A DNA stretch of 64,000 nt from Lachancea kluyveri NRRL Y-12651. Taxonomy: Eukaryota; Ascomycota; Saccharomycetes; Saccharomycetales; Saccharomycetaceae. Within the stretch, counting starts at the first letter, position 1, and every line of letters begins with the position of its first letter. The translations under genes and the position numbers were made by a program. The stretch covers positions 744,001 through 808,000 of the forward strand of contig CM000692.1 of the NCBI GenBank assembly GCA_000149225.2, written 5' to 3'. Shown in pieces: positions 42,813 through 55,552 of the stretch. Under the pieces are notes generated by a model, which ran no database searches, was not told the origin of the DNA, and saw only the letters and a program-made list of their open reading frames with translations.

Positions 42813-45677
42813 ATGTCTATTCTAGAAAATATTCTCCAAGTTTCTACAACCAGCAATGATCCCAGGGGTTACTCTACCGTGATTACTGATGAGTTACCCA
42901 CAGGATCCTCTTTAGGCATTAATGATGTTGACTCCTTGTTACTCTATCAGCTAACCGAAAACACAGAGGCCAAACAACCATTTGCATATTTAAATAGTTG
43001 CTTTCAGCGCTGCCAGCAGCAGAAGCGCCTATCAAAGAAGACTAGCGACGAAGCACACCGCTCATTACTCCAAGAAGCAGAGAGGTTAATCGTCGGCTAC
43101 GGTTTGGTCGCCTTCCAAATAGAAGAATTCTGTTCTCAGGGAAACTTCCAAGTTTACACCAAGGATATCGTTTACCAACTCGATAACTATGCTGATTTCT
43201 TATCTCAGATTACCCAGAGAGCTACACAAGAAGAAACATTGTTTGAGTTTGTAGCCAATTTTTTTACTTCGTTAAAGCGGTACATTGATAGCACCAAGTT
43301 TGATTTGAACGATTCTACTCTATACAACAACGTGTTGTCTTGTTTTGAACTTTTTGTTAACTTTAAACCTGTCGCTGCCTTGATTACCAAGATCGACGGC
43401 TTTTTTGCGAAACACGATGCCAAGCCGAATGAGTTTGAGAAGGTAACGTTGTTGGGACCTATTTTAACACTTTCCCCTTTAAATCCAAATGTTGCTCTTC
43501 GTAATTATGGTGAAAACTTGGAGCGTACTCAGCAGCAAACGAACATAATCCATGAATCCCTGCAAGCTGAGCACAAAGTTGTTCTAGAGAGGTTATTCTT
43601 TATCATTGATAAAATTATCCGCGGCTCTGCAGACTCAAGAAATGATATTCTAACTTATTTTGCTAACATAGTCAACAAAAACCACCTTCGTAGAGGTGAC
43701 CATGCCAGCTCAAATAAATTGTCCTCGAATGCGTTTATGAGTAATATCACGTTGTTATTGGTGAGGTTTTCGCAACCTTTTCTCGATGTTTCTTATAAGA
43801 AAATCGATAAGATTGATGTCAACTATTTCAGCAACTTGAACCTGTTCATCGATTTGTCTCAAGAAACTCGTATGAATTCAGACTTTAAAGAAGCTGACCA
43901 ATTTTACGACGGCAATAAGAAAGCAGAGGACTGCCGGCCAAACTTCATCTCCGACTGTTTTTTCCTAACACTAACTTATTTGCACTACGGGCTAGGTGGT
44001 ACTATGTTATACGACGAAAAAATTACACCACAGTTGAAAAGAATGAAACAAGAAATTGAAAAAATCAAGAGAGCCGCCAATTCACAAGACATGTTTGCCC
44101 GTTATGCAGCAATGCAAATACCTACGTTAGAGAAAACTTTGAAGATTACGCAGTCTGTCAAAGAAGCATTGCAAGGGTTTTTTTCTCACAGAAACTTACA
44201 ACTGGAAGTGTTTGATTTTATATGTGGCGCCTCTACGTTCTTGATCCGTGCCGTTGACCCTGATCACAATTTCCCATTTACCCAAATCTCTTTGCCCTTA
44301 ATCCCTGACCAAGTAGGCGTGGAAAATGTCGACAACGCAGATTATTTGAGAGAACATGCTCCAGTACCATTTAAATACTACCCTGAGTTTGTCGTCGAGG
44401 GCCCAATCAACTACACTTTGTACATTTCAAAGTACGTGATGTCACCAATGTTCAGAAATCCGAGACTTCACTCCTTTGTCGAATTAGCTACAATGATTCT
44501 ACGTTGTCCCGAATTGGTCTCCAACCCACATTTGAAAGGAAAGCTTGTTCAAGTATTGAGTATCGGTGCCACGCCAATGCGTGATGATTCGCCTGGATTT
44601 ATGATGGATGTCTTTGAAAGCAACGAACTGATTTCCAAGAATTTATTGTACTCTCTGTTGGATTTCTACGTCATAGTAGAGAAAACTGGGTCATCTTCTC
44701 AGTTTTATGATAAATTCAACAGCAGATACAGCATTTCTATTGTCTTAGAGGAGCTTTACAAAATATCGGCTTACCGCCAACAACTATTATGGCAATCTCA
44801 AAATAACGCTGATTTCTTCGTCAGATTTGTAGCTAGAATGCTAAACGATTTGACCTTTTTACTGGATGAAGGCTTGAGTAATTTGGCCGAAGTGCACAAT
44901 ATTCAAAACGAATTAGAAAGCAGAGCCAAAGGCTTACCAAATTCAAGAGAAGAGGACACTAGTGAGTTACAATCAAAGTTGTCCAGTGCTGAAAGGCAAG
45001 CCAAATCCTCATGTGGGTTAGCAGAAAAATCTATGACCTTGTTTAATTTATTCACAGAGGATATCCCCAAGGCATTTGTGACAGGAGAAATTGTGGACAG
45101 ACTAGCAGGTATGTTAGATTATAATTTAGGTTCACTCGTGGGGCCCAAGTGCGGTGAATTAAAGGTCAAAGATCCAAGCAAGTATTCGTTCAACCCAAAA
45201 TCCCTATTGACGTCGTTGTCCACCGTGTACATCAATTTGGCTGCACAACCTGAATTTGTATCTGCAGTCGCCAGAGATGGTAGATCCTTCCGCAAGGAGT
45301 TATTCGAACGTGCAGTTCACATCTTAGGAAATAAGACAGGCCTTGTTTCCCATGAGTTTTGCCAAAAATTATTACAGTTTGCCGCCGATGCACATCAACA
45401 AAAATTGGCGGAGGAGGAAGAGGATCTAGAGATGGGCGACGCACCAGATGAATTTTTGGATCCATTGATGTATACAATAATGAAAGATCCCGTTATACTA
45501 CCAGCATCCAGGGTCACTATAGATAGAAGCACTATTAAGGCACACTTGTTGAGTGATTCCACTGACCCATTTAATAGAATGCCTTTGAAGCTAGAAGAGG
45601 TAATCCCCGATACCGATTTGAAAGAAAGAATCGAAAAGTACAAAGCAAGCAAAAAGCAACAAAGGTTATCACTTTGA
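42813..45677 (+). CDS. UFD2: E4 ubiquitin chain elongation factor, U-box ligase
   Basis: This 954-residue protein (961 in S. cerevisiae) extends ubiquitin chains on substrates held by Cdc48. The N-terminal variable region is followed by the Ufd2 core (about 250-850) with HESLQAEHKVVLERLFFIID and LNDLTFLLDEGLSNLAEVHN, almost the same as in S. cerevisiae. The C-terminal U-box (about 875-950) has DEFLDPLMYTIMKDPVILPA and IDRSTIKAHLLSDSTDPFNR. The frame extends a few codons upstream to GTG, but the ATG at 42813 (MSILENILQV) matches the family. Its partner Cdc48 is also in this window. It is divergent from RBS1, as in S. cerevisiae. Confidence 0.97.
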   Translation: MSILENILQVSTTSNDPRGYSTVITDELPTGSSLGINDVDSLLLYQLTENTEAKQPFAYLNSCFQRCQQQKRLSKKTSDEAHRSLLQEAERLIVGYGLVAFQIEEFCSQGNFQVYTKDIVYQLDNYADFLSQITQRATQEETLFEFVANFFTSLKRYIDSTKFDLNDSTLYNNVLSCFELFVNFKPVAALITKIDGFFAKHDAKPNEFEKVTLLGPILTLSPLNPNVALRNYGENLERTQQQTNIIHESLQAEHKVVLERLFFIIDKIIRGSADSRNDILTYFANIVNKNHLRRGDHASSNKLSSNAFMSNITLLLVRFSQPFLDVSYKKIDKIDVNYFSNLNLFIDLSQETRMNSDFKEADQFYDGNKKAEDCRPNFISDCFFLTLTYLHYGLGGTMLYDEKITPQLKRMKQEIEKIKRAANSQDMFARYAAMQIPTLEKTLKITQSVKEALQGFFSHRNLQLEVFDFICGASTFLIRAVDPDHNFPFTQISLPLIPDQVGVENVDNADYLREHAPVPFKYYPEFVVEGPINYTLYISKYVMSPMFRNPRLHSFVELATMILRCPELVSNPHLKGKLVQVLSIGATPMRDDSPGFMMDVFESNELISKNLLYSLLDFYVIVEKTGSSSQFYDKFNSRYSISIVLEELYKISAYRQQLLWQSQNNADFFVRFVARMLNDLTFLLDEGLSNLAEVHNIQNELESRAKGLPNSREEDTSELQSKLSSAERQAKSSCGLAEKSMTLFNLFTEDIPKAFVTGEIVDRLAGMLDYNLGSLVGPKCGELKVKDPSKYSFNPKSLLTSLSTVYINLAAQPEFVSAVARDGRSFRKELFERAVHILGNKTGLVSHEFCQKLLQFAADAHQQKLAEEEEDLEMGDAPDEFLDPLMYTIMKDPVILPASRVTIDRSTIKAHLLSDSTDPFNRMPLKLEEVIPDTDLKERIEKYKASKKQQRLSL

Positions 45678-45876
45678 TCGCTTTCCGTAGCACGACCCAT
45701 ATATTAGAATATATCGCTGTATTTTTTTCGTAGGTTCTGCTTTTTTTCTGGCTTCAAGCCAGTAAACTGTGTGTAATCACAAATCAATAATCGTTTAATG
45801 AAACAATAGGGTAGTATATTTTCAAAATTATTTAAAAGTAAACTAATTTAGAACAAGCTCCTTAAATGCTGGAAAT

Positions 45877-46673
45877 TTAAGCCTTGATAGCGTACTTTCT
45901 TTGTGGGAAAGCAATTTGCTTCTTCTTTTGCTTTTCAGTAACTCTGGAAGCTTCGAACTTGGTCAAAGCTCTTCTCAAAGCTCTGGTCTTCTTAGCTCTC
46001 AAATCCTTTGGTTGGTACTTCTTACCCTTGTACAATTGTCTAACAGCTTCTCTTTGGTTTTGGTTGATGACGGTCAAAACACGAGCAATGTCCTTTCTGA
46101 CAGTGTGGATCTTTGGCAAAGATGGTCTAGACAACTTTTGGACCTTCAATTCGGCCAACTCCTTCTTCAAATCAACCAATTGGGATTCCAATTGTTCCTT
46201 GGACTTGGTTCTTAGTTCGTAAGCTTTGACACCGGCCTATATGAAACAGTTAGTAAAAGATTTATGAGAACACTAGCTGGATGAATGTTCATGTGCGTGT
46301 AGGTTTAAAAATAGGTTTCAAACGGGATAGAGAAGATCATACGACTCGATTCAGAGACAGCCATTAAGCTATACTTTTCAACAAGGCCAATACCCATAAA
46401 AAAACCTTGTCATTATTTCACGTGCCAACAGGAATCAATGGACTATTTCACGAAATTATTCACACAGTACCTGGTATAAAATTTATCATAACACTCTTTA
46501 GCACTTATACTCGCTTCTAAAATTCGCCTGTTGCTTTATTAAAGCGTAAAATTTAGTTCTTGGATACTTCAAGAAAAGATCTCTCTAATTCTGCCCGTTA
46601 CTTTATCCTTCTAACCGAAACTCGCACGTTTTTCAATACCCCAGCTTCATAGCTATACCTCATGACATACCAT
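45877..46673 (-). CDS. RPL35A: Ribosomal protein uL29 (L35), spliced after the ATG
   Basis: Exon 1 is only the ATG (46673-46671) and exon 2 is 46236-45877. Together they encode 120 residues, the same length as S. cerevisiae Rpl35. The protein ([20 protein letters not shown] ...) sits at the exit tunnel of the large subunit and helps bind the signal recognition particle. It ends [15 protein letters not shown]. The 434 nt intron begins GTATGT directly after the ATG. This three-base first exon is shared with S. cerevisiae RPL35A and RPL35B. Two Rap1 sites lie upstream. The tandem order with ARF matches both S. cerevisiae duplicates (YDL191W/YDL136W). Confidence 0.96.
46237..46670 (-). other. RPL35 intron (434 nt)
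   Basis: The minus strand reads ATG-GTATGT at 46673-46665, with TACTAAC at 46255-46249 and ATAG ending at 46237. Splicing joins the ATG to GCCGGTGTCAAAGCT. The intron holds a TCACGTG at about 46418-46424, whose meaning is unclear. Confidence 0.92.
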
Positions 46674-46907
46674 TTTGATTAGTCTTACTGTGCTTTGTTA
46701 TAAATTACCACCTATTACACTCTAAAATCCTCCAAATTCAAGCTTGGTATTTTTCTTGAGATGGAGCGTTTGGGAGTTGCTTGGGTCAGGACCAGAGTCT
46801 GCCACCACTGCGCGGCCGTCAGAGCATCCTGTGCCCCCCGGGCACCAAAGGAAATTTCTATACGAAAAACCGATTTTCAAACAAATGTTGTGCAATTGCT
46901 GTGTAAA

Positions 46908-46949
46908 ACCCACACATAAACAATTTAACATGATATGTTGTATGGGTGT
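46908..46949. promoter_or_regulatory. Pair of Rap1 sites upstream of RPL35
   Basis: ACCCACACAT at 46908-46917 and TGTATGGGTGT at 46939-46949 (reverse of ACACCCATACA) match the Rap1 consensus, on opposite strands and about 235-275 bp before the ATG. This is the standard set-up of yeast ribosomal protein genes. Confidence 0.75.
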
Positions 46950-47285
46950 AGATGATAAATAGTCACATACATTTTATGAAGCCCTACACAGCTAATGTAT
47001 AGTGGTGCATACCTTAGCCCTAAAAAGAATCGAGATGTTCCATTAGATCTGTGTATACTGGCAGTATGAAAATCCCTAAGTTTCAGCTACCTCAAAGTTG
47101 AGCGCACATCAACGCCTTAGAAAAGGTGAGTACTTTAAACCTTTTTTTTTTTAATCACTTCCGAAATATTAGAGAATAAAAAAATATTTTAAAAGTATAC
47201 ATAAAATGCTTTCCTAGGATGCTGTATAAGCCAATAGCAGCTAAATAACAGTTGTATTGCTAGGTGTTCATTTAAAAAAAAAGAA

Positions 47286-47329
47286 AATAAGATAGGGCAG
47301 TACAAAAAATAAGATAGGGCGGTACAAAA
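47286..47329. repeat. 22 bp tandem duplication
   Basis: Two adjacent copies of AATAAGATAGGGCRGTACAAAA (47286-47307 and 47308-47329) differ at one base (A/G). They lie downstream of the ARF1 stop codon. Short and recent by appearance; no function is suggested. Confidence 0.85.
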
Positions 47330-47445
47330 AAAAAACTCATTGACGCTTCGTTTCAGCGTTGTTTAAAATGGCTTCGTGTTCTTCCGTGTTGTTTTTCAAT
47401 TCTCAATAATTCATAACCATTATTTTTTTTACAATGTTATACCAT

Positions 47446-49833
<2,388 letters not shown>

Positions 49834-51046
49834 TCTTGTAAAACAGAACACTTGTTAATAACGCACATGTCTTACCGAAAACACTTTATTCACTTCCTTT
49901 AAATGAAATTGGAGTGATGGGGGCTTTTACAGGCCTAACAATTAAAGTTTAGCTCTCTGCCACGACTGAGTAATTTGTCGGGACGACGTACTGTTAATTT
50001 GTTTGACCTTATATGTTTATTAAGAATGGCGTTGTTATAAGGTTAAGCGAGACAGTTCCCATTTGAGTTTTCAAAATTTATGGTGAAACAACGAAGACTG
50101 ACGCGTTGTTGATCTGAAAAGAGAGGGCAATCAGTCGCCAGACAGGAAAGCCATATGAATAAGCAATATTGGGCTGAAATAATCTTGGTATCACTAATTG
50201 TAGACAACAGAATTAACAGAAAATTAATTGGCTAGGCAAAGTACACGAAAGAAGGGTATACGAATCGTATGTGACGAATTAGTATTATAAAACGTTTTCT
50301 TTTACGTTATTGCTCTTTCCTTGTAACTACAGTCGGCAGACGAGTTATGATACTTTAAAAGAAGCTTAAGGAAACTGTTTCAGAAAATAAGAGTAAAGTA
50401 GCTATACTATTAGCAGGATAGTCACATTTATCCAGCAGTATTATCTTGGTCGAGGATTATTAATTTTATGGATTGCAAAATGGGTTCAAAATCCTGAAGG
50501 CGGTATTATTAGCTATTCCCAATTTAAAGAAACCAGTTTCCTTAGTATGCCGCCTTGTTCTCATGACATTAGTGGCTTTCGAATCTACAGCAAACTCGCG
50601 AAGTAATCATGCTTCTGGAATCAATGGTTAAATTCGTTGTAACGCTTCTGGTCGAATGTTTTGTGCAACAGCCCCATGTATAGTTGCCAAAAAACATCTA
50701 GAATATTCATCTGTTTGCAGCAAAAATATCTGTGTAAAAATCTAAATAAACTTATTTCTTTAATAACAAGAGTTATGTTTATAAGAAAAGTATTCATTCA
50801 TTCAAAAAAAAAAAAAAGAATGATTGCTAAATAAAATCTATACAATGAAGTGATATGGGCCATCGATATGGTATGTATAAAAGGACAATTGAAACTGAAA
50901 CTGAAAATAGAAAACTCCAAATTTTCAGGTATCACATACAAAAAAGATAATGTTAATAATAATAATGAGCTAATGTAATTAAATGCAGATAATAATATTA
51001 CGTAAACTATGCAAAATGTTAAAATAACAGGTTTTTTTGGTTTTTT
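49834..51046. other. 1.2 kb spacer between the ARF copy and NUS1
   Basis: AT-rich DNA with an A-run near 50804-50817 and no open frame of note. It includes the NUS1 3' end. No RNA gene, LTR or repeat is recognised. Confidence 0.45.
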
Positions 51047-52114
51047 TTATTTCCCAACATTTATCTTACAGGAAGAGTACTTGTTTAACCCTCTAATAAA
51101 GACGGAATAGGTAACTTCATCGTTGTCTTCCTCCCAGTAAAATTCAGTTAGACGGATGTGCCAGGGTGGATAGCCTTGCAAGTCAAGAGAAGGTCCGAAG
51201 TATAGCAATAAATCAGGTTCGTGCCCAACTAACTGAGTTAATTCCGAGTCAACCAAACCCATGGTTACCTCGCTCAATTTTAATTCTCCCTTTACACACA
51301 GTTCTGCCATGGTTTTGGTGAGATCAACGATAGTCTCCCTACCATCTTTACGTGATAATAGAGAAACTTCGATAGCAACTTTCTTAGATTTAGGATCCAT
51401 ATGCTCATCGGCAGTCCCGTCGCTTGGTGAATTGAAATAGACCTTATTTAAGTGTGGAATTCTAACAGCAAATTTGGGAACGTTGGAAGGGCCGTAGTAT
51501 TTGGATAGCTTGTTATAAATACCATTTCTGAAATCTTCGGAATTTTTCTTCAAGACGCCATCGTAATCGTACAACGTTAAGTGCTTGACCCCAGCAGATA
51601 CTGTCCAAGCAACAATTTCACTGCCATCATTTATTAGGCCACTGACCCCACCCCCGACTTCGCCCTCCGATTTGGTATCCAAAACAGCAGCCAACCTTTT
51701 GGGCAACTTCTGCAACTTCAATACATCTTGTCTAATTAGTTGAGGTGTGTTGGATGGGTTATAGGCTAAGTTCAAAATCTTAATTTTAATTCTATTGTAC
51801 TGGTACTGGAAACATCTGATAAACGCGTAAATTACGTATAATATCGTTAAAAGCCCTTTGTAAAAAAAGTATTCCATTTTGGAGGTTTTCCTTTCCCAGA
51901 AGCTGGCACATCGTGATAGCTTCCTTTCAACCTCGGGGTTGTCAGACGGAAACAATAGTGCAGCTTCTGCAACTGATTTCACGCTTGTAAATGAAGGCTT
52001 TGCCGGATGCAGGTTCCCATTAGTCGGGGGGGAGATCCGCTCTTTTTCTGTAACAGTTTGCATCACTGCGCTGCCTTTATTGGATTGTAGCACCTGATCT
52101 TGAATCTTATCCAT
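51047..52114 (-). CDS. NUS1: cis-prenyltransferase subunit NUS1 (NgBR homolog)
   Basis: This 355-residue ER protein (375 in S. cerevisiae) pairs with Rer2 or Srt1 to make the long polyprenyl chain of dolichol for glycosylation. The N-terminal 75 residues are polar, one hydrophobic segment follows (YFFYKGLLTILYVIYAFI, about 82-99), then a cis-prenyltransferase-like fold with LINDGSEIVAWTVSAGVKHL and YDYDGVLKKN. The C-terminal part has EPDLLLYFGPSLDLQGYPPW and HIRLTEFYW, found in Nus1 proteins. The frame starts upstream at GTG; the first ATG is 52114. Order between ARF and the glucose sensor is as at YDL193W in S. cerevisiae. Confidence 0.93.
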   Translation of the reverse strand: MDKIQDQVLQSNKGSAVMQTVTEKERISPPTNGNLHPAKPSFTSVKSVAEAALLFPSDNPEVERKLSRCASFWERKTSKMEYFFYKGLLTILYVIYAFIRCFQYQYNRIKIKILNLAYNPSNTPQLIRQDVLKLQKLPKRLAAVLDTKSEGEVGGGVSGLINDGSEIVAWTVSAGVKHLTLYDYDGVLKKNSEDFRNGIYNKLSKYYGPSNVPKFAVRIPHLNKVYFNSPSDGTADEHMDPKSKKVAIEVSLLSRKDGRETIVDLTKTMAELCVKGELKLSEVTMGLVDSELTQLVGHEPDLLLYFGPSLDLQGYPPWHIRLTEFYWEEDNDEVTYSVFIRGLNKYSSCKINVGK

Positions 52115-52503
52115 TTCACTCCTTCTCACTATTGAGTCCGAATAAGATATATCCTATTGTACTAGGTAACAAACCTTTGATTGAAAGTTAAAGAACTTTC
52201 GTTTACAATCCCTTGTTGACAGCTTAATGGTAATGAAAGGCCACTCTAACAAAAAAAAAAAAACAAACTATCCAGTGTTTTTGTGTAAATCGTATACAAT
52301 GATCAACATATGCTAATTTATTAAAATATTGGGAAATAATATACTAGAAACGAAATTAGAAGGGTAGAGAGAAATAATACCCAGCATTATATGTCTTCCT
52401 ACCTTTAGTTTTGTCTTTTGTCCTTTCCTCCTCTCATTTCTTGGTCTTTTTAGTTAAAAACTGTTACCAGTGCAAAGAATACGATTATTCCTTCCTATTT
52501 ATT
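52115..52503. other. NUS1 promoter and SNF3 3' region
   Basis: This 389 bp spacer holds an A-run at 52251-52263 and otherwise AT-rich sequence. No gene is seen. Confidence 0.45.
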
Positions 52504-54711
52504 TTAGTTCTTGTCTTCCTCGGTTGCACTCTCACTATACAAGTTCGAGTGGAATTCGTCCATGTCAAATGCCTGTTGGTCGTTTCCACTGCCGTTGGTT
52601 GTTGCGTTACTACCATAACTAACGCTGTTGTTCATTAGTTGTGCCATGTACTCGTTTAAGCCACTTAGATTTGTAGCTTCATCCCTGCCGTGAGGAAATG
52701 ATCCACTTTCTTCTTCGTCATCACTTGAATCAGTCAACAGAGAGGGTGGACCTCTGTTGTATGTGGTCAACGCCAGGCCATTCCCTAAATCGACATATTG
52801 ATGTGGAAGACTTTCAGTCCCCTGAAATGGTGGCGACTCCTCATACTTAGTATCATAAGAACTCGAGTTTAATCCAGTATCAGGTTCTTGAATGGGTAAA
52901 GGTGTACTTTGACTATCGTTTTGGACATTCTCGTCCGTTAAGCTTGAAGAATCGCCATTTCTACCGGTGTCACGACTGTTATCATTCACCACATGTATGT
53001 TTGTTGGCGACTCTTTGATTTTTTTATTCCAGGGATATGAAGCCATACCACTAGGAGATAACTTGTATAACTGGTCGATTTCTTCTAAGGTTAGTCCACT
53101 GGTCTCATAAACGGTGAAATATACTACAACGACAGCAGTTGCATTCAAGCTACCCCAAATGAAGAAAATTTTTGTGCCCATATAAGAAGTATGCGAGCCC
53201 GTATCGACCAAGTATGGTGTGATTAAGGCACAGATGAAGTTCACTAGCCAGTTTGAGGCGGCACAAATAGCAGTACACTTGGACCGAAGGCCCAGCGGAT
53301 ACAGCTCTGCTGAAATAACCCAAACAGCACCACCCCAAGTTGCAGAGAATGATGCAATGAAGAGACATATGAAAGCAATCATGACTTTATTAGCAACTAA
53401 AGAGTCAGTTGAGCAACCAACGATTGCTACGATGAAGTTTGAGACAGTCATAATTATACCACCAAATATCAAAATCCTTCTTCTGCCAATGTATTCAATT
53501 AAAAATAGCCCGGGAACATTAAATGCTACATTCACCGCATATGTAATAAAGGATACCAAATAACTTTCCCCAACGCCAGTCCTGCTAAAGAAATTAACAC
53601 CATAGTAGAAAATAAAATTGATGCCCGAAAACTGCTGGAATGCTTGGATCGCAATACCGGTAAACATCCTCAATTTCTGTTTGGATCTGCTCTTACTTGA
53701 ACGAAAGCAGTCTAGGTAGGAAAATTTTCCAAACGACATTTCGTAATCATAGGTAGCTTTAATTTCTACCAGCTCTTCTAATAACCCTGAATCATCTTCC
53801 GGAACACCTCTAAGGAAAGACAAAGACTTTGCAGCCCTATCCAGTTGATCCTTAAGAACGTAGTAACGAGGGCTTTCCGGTAGAAAAATCATTCCTAGTC
53901 CTAAAACAAAGGCCCAGACATACTGCAGACCAATCGGTATTCTATAAGAAGAAGGGTCATTCCTCATATGGGTACCCTGAGAAACAGCACTAGAGACCAA
54001 TAAACCCCAAGTGATGGCCCATTGGTAAGTTGAAATAATGGCACCTCTGAACCATTTCTGTGCGGCCTCACCTTGATATAATGGGACAACTGCAGATATT
54101 AAACCAACACTAAAGCCGGAAAGAAATCTACCGGCGACCAACAGCCCAATACTTGTAGCAGCCACTTGCAACGAGTTTCCTATCATGAAAACGAAAAATG
54201 TGCTAAAAATCACGGTAGTCTTCCTGCCATATGAATCCGAGATAAAAGGTGCCGTCAATGCACCGAAAAAGGTTCCCAGAGACAAAAAAGAAACCAGTAT
54301 GGACATTTCTCTCGCAGTAAACTGCTCCTTGTTAGGTGCAAAGTGCCTTTTCACATAATTCATCTCAGTAATGTTATTAATCAATCCTGTGTCATAGCCA
54401 TAAAGAAATCCACCAACAGCAACAAATACACCGACGATAATAGACATCTTATTTGACTGTGGGTTGGGCGGATTGAGAAATTGCGCAGAATCAACATCAG
54501 ACATGTTTGCGTATAGCTGGGAGTCTGCTTCTAGTGGTGACATCATATCAATTGGACTTAAGTCCTCTGGTGTCGGTATAAGATCATGGGTAGCTCCTTG
54601 ATCTGTGCCCGTACTGCCGGGGTTACGTCGCAGTACTAAACGTTTATTGAATTTGCGTAGCACTTTTTTGAGTGTGCCTCCTTTCTCTAAATCAGTATCT
54701 TTGTAAGCCAT
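52504..54711 (-). CDS. SNF3: Glucose sensor SNF3/RGT2
   Basis: This 735-residue protein is a hexose-transporter-like receptor of 12 membrane segments (about residues 88-550) with a long cytosolic tail. [18 protein letters not shown] and [15 protein letters not shown] are sugar-transporter motifs; the [16 protein letters not shown] patch after segment 4 includes the conserved Arg whose change makes Snf3 and Rgt2 constitutive. The tail carries one copy of the glucose-signalling box, [20 protein letters not shown]. cerevisiae Snf3 has two boxes and Rgt2 one, so this single copy is like Rgt2 in that detail. Snf3 (YDL194W) and Rgt2 (YDL138W) are duplicates; one gene stands here. It induces HXT genes through Mth1/Std1 and Rgt1. 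Confidence 0.95.
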   Translation of the reverse strand: MAYKDTDLEKGGTLKKVLRKFNKRLVLRRNPGSTGTDQGATHDLIPTPEDLSPIDMMSPLEADSQLYANMSDVDSAQFLNPPNPQSNKMSIIVGVFVAVGGFLYGYDTGLINNITEMNYVKRHFAPNKEQFTAREMSILVSFLSLGTFFGALTAPFISDSYGRKTTVIFSTFFVFMIGNSLQVAATSIGLLVAGRFLSGFSVGLISAVVPLYQGEAAQKWFRGAIISTYQWAITWGLLVSSAVSQGTHMRNDPSSYRIPIGLQYVWAFVLGLGMIFLPESPRYYVLKDQLDRAAKSLSFLRGVPEDDSGLLEELVEIKATYDYEMSFGKFSYLDCFRSSKSRSKQKLRMFTGIAIQAFQQFSGINFIFYYGVNFFSRTGVGESYLVSFITYAVNVAFNVPGLFLIEYIGRRRILIFGGIIMTVSNFIVAIVGCSTDSLVANKVMIAFICLFIASFSATWGGAVWVISAELYPLGLRSKCTAICAASNWLVNFICALITPYLVDTGSHTSYMGTKIFFIWGSLNATAVVVVYFTVYETSGLTLEEIDQLYKLSPSGMASYPWNKKIKESPTNIHVVNDNSRDTGRNGDSSSLTDENVQNDSQSTPLPIQEPDTGLNSSSYDTKYEESPPFQGTESLPHQYVDLGNGLALTTYNRGPPSLLTDSSDDEEESGSFPHGRDEATNLSGLNEYMAQLMNNSVSYGSNATTNGSGNDQQAFDMDEFHSNLYSESATEEDKN

Positions 54712-55552
54712 TATCTTTTATCGGTCATAATCAAAGGAAATTGTTCATTATTATTTATCAAATTTGCTGTAGCTATTCTAATAGACAAGGCTATCGCTTT
54801 TGTATTTTATTATCCTCTGTTCTTACTTCTTTTGAAATTCGTCCCTAAATAACTGTTAGATTTTGAGTAAATCACCTTGGTGTGGCTTGTTGAAGTTGAA
54901 GGTAGAGTTTACGCTTTTGAACGTTTGCACTCAATCATCACGTCGTGGTGTTTCTTGAATCTTCTCCCCGAAGAAAACGGAATGGTGTGGGGAGAAATGG
55001 TCGGAAGATTTTTCCGTGATTTCTTTTTACGTCACTTTGTACGCATATATTTCTGCTGGCAGCCTTAACCGACTGCTACTGCAAAACCAGACTGGGTGTG
55101 CAATGTGGTGTATCCTTCTTAAACATTGCAAGCACTCATGTTAGCTTATGTAAAGAGTGCATAAGAGTGCCATTATACTATTTGCCAAATTTAAATACAC
55201 GTTTCTTCCGTAACCCTGATCGTTCTAGTGAAGTGTCCGGATGACGAAGCGTGCACCAGTAATTTTTATAGTTCCCTTGAAAGATCTATCCTCCTGTACA
55301 CTTTCATGGGAATAACACACCTAAATACGGAATGTTCCTACTTTGGGTCTTCTACCGATTTCAAATGGACTTTGTATAAGTGAAAGTAAAAACACATATG
55401 ATTATAAGTCCAACGGAAGAGCATCATGTGAAAAATAGGACATTATATGTACCTTGTTGTATAAGCGTTCAAGATCAATAGTGATCTTCCGGTTGACTTC
55501 AACTGAAGGTTGGAGGATTCAATACTGAATATACACAGGGTCAAAGGTCATC
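54712..55552. other. SNF3/RGT2 promoter and SEC31 3' region
   Basis: This 841 bp spacer holds the promoter of the glucose sensor. No open frame is convincing (63 codons at 54877-55068). I saw no tRNA or repeat. Specific Rgt1 or Mig1 sites were not evident on reading. Confidence 0.45.

Larger units (their letters stand above)
46674..47445. other. RPL35 promoter and ARF1 3' region
   Basis: This 772 bp spacer carries two Rap1 sites, a GC-rich patch (about 46785-46850, including CCCCCCGGGCACC) and a 22 bp tandem duplication (47286-47329). A 72-codon frame (46744-46962) across the GC-rich patch starts at a non-ATG codon and looks like chance. Confidence 0.55.

Noticed and set aside
46744-46962. 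72-codon frame upstream of RPL35
   Set aside because: Begins at a non-ATG codon and runs through the Rap1 sites of the RPL35 promoter.
47155-47175. TTCCGAAATATT as a possible centromere CDEIII
   Set aside because: Only the CCGAA core fits; no CDEI at a suitable distance.
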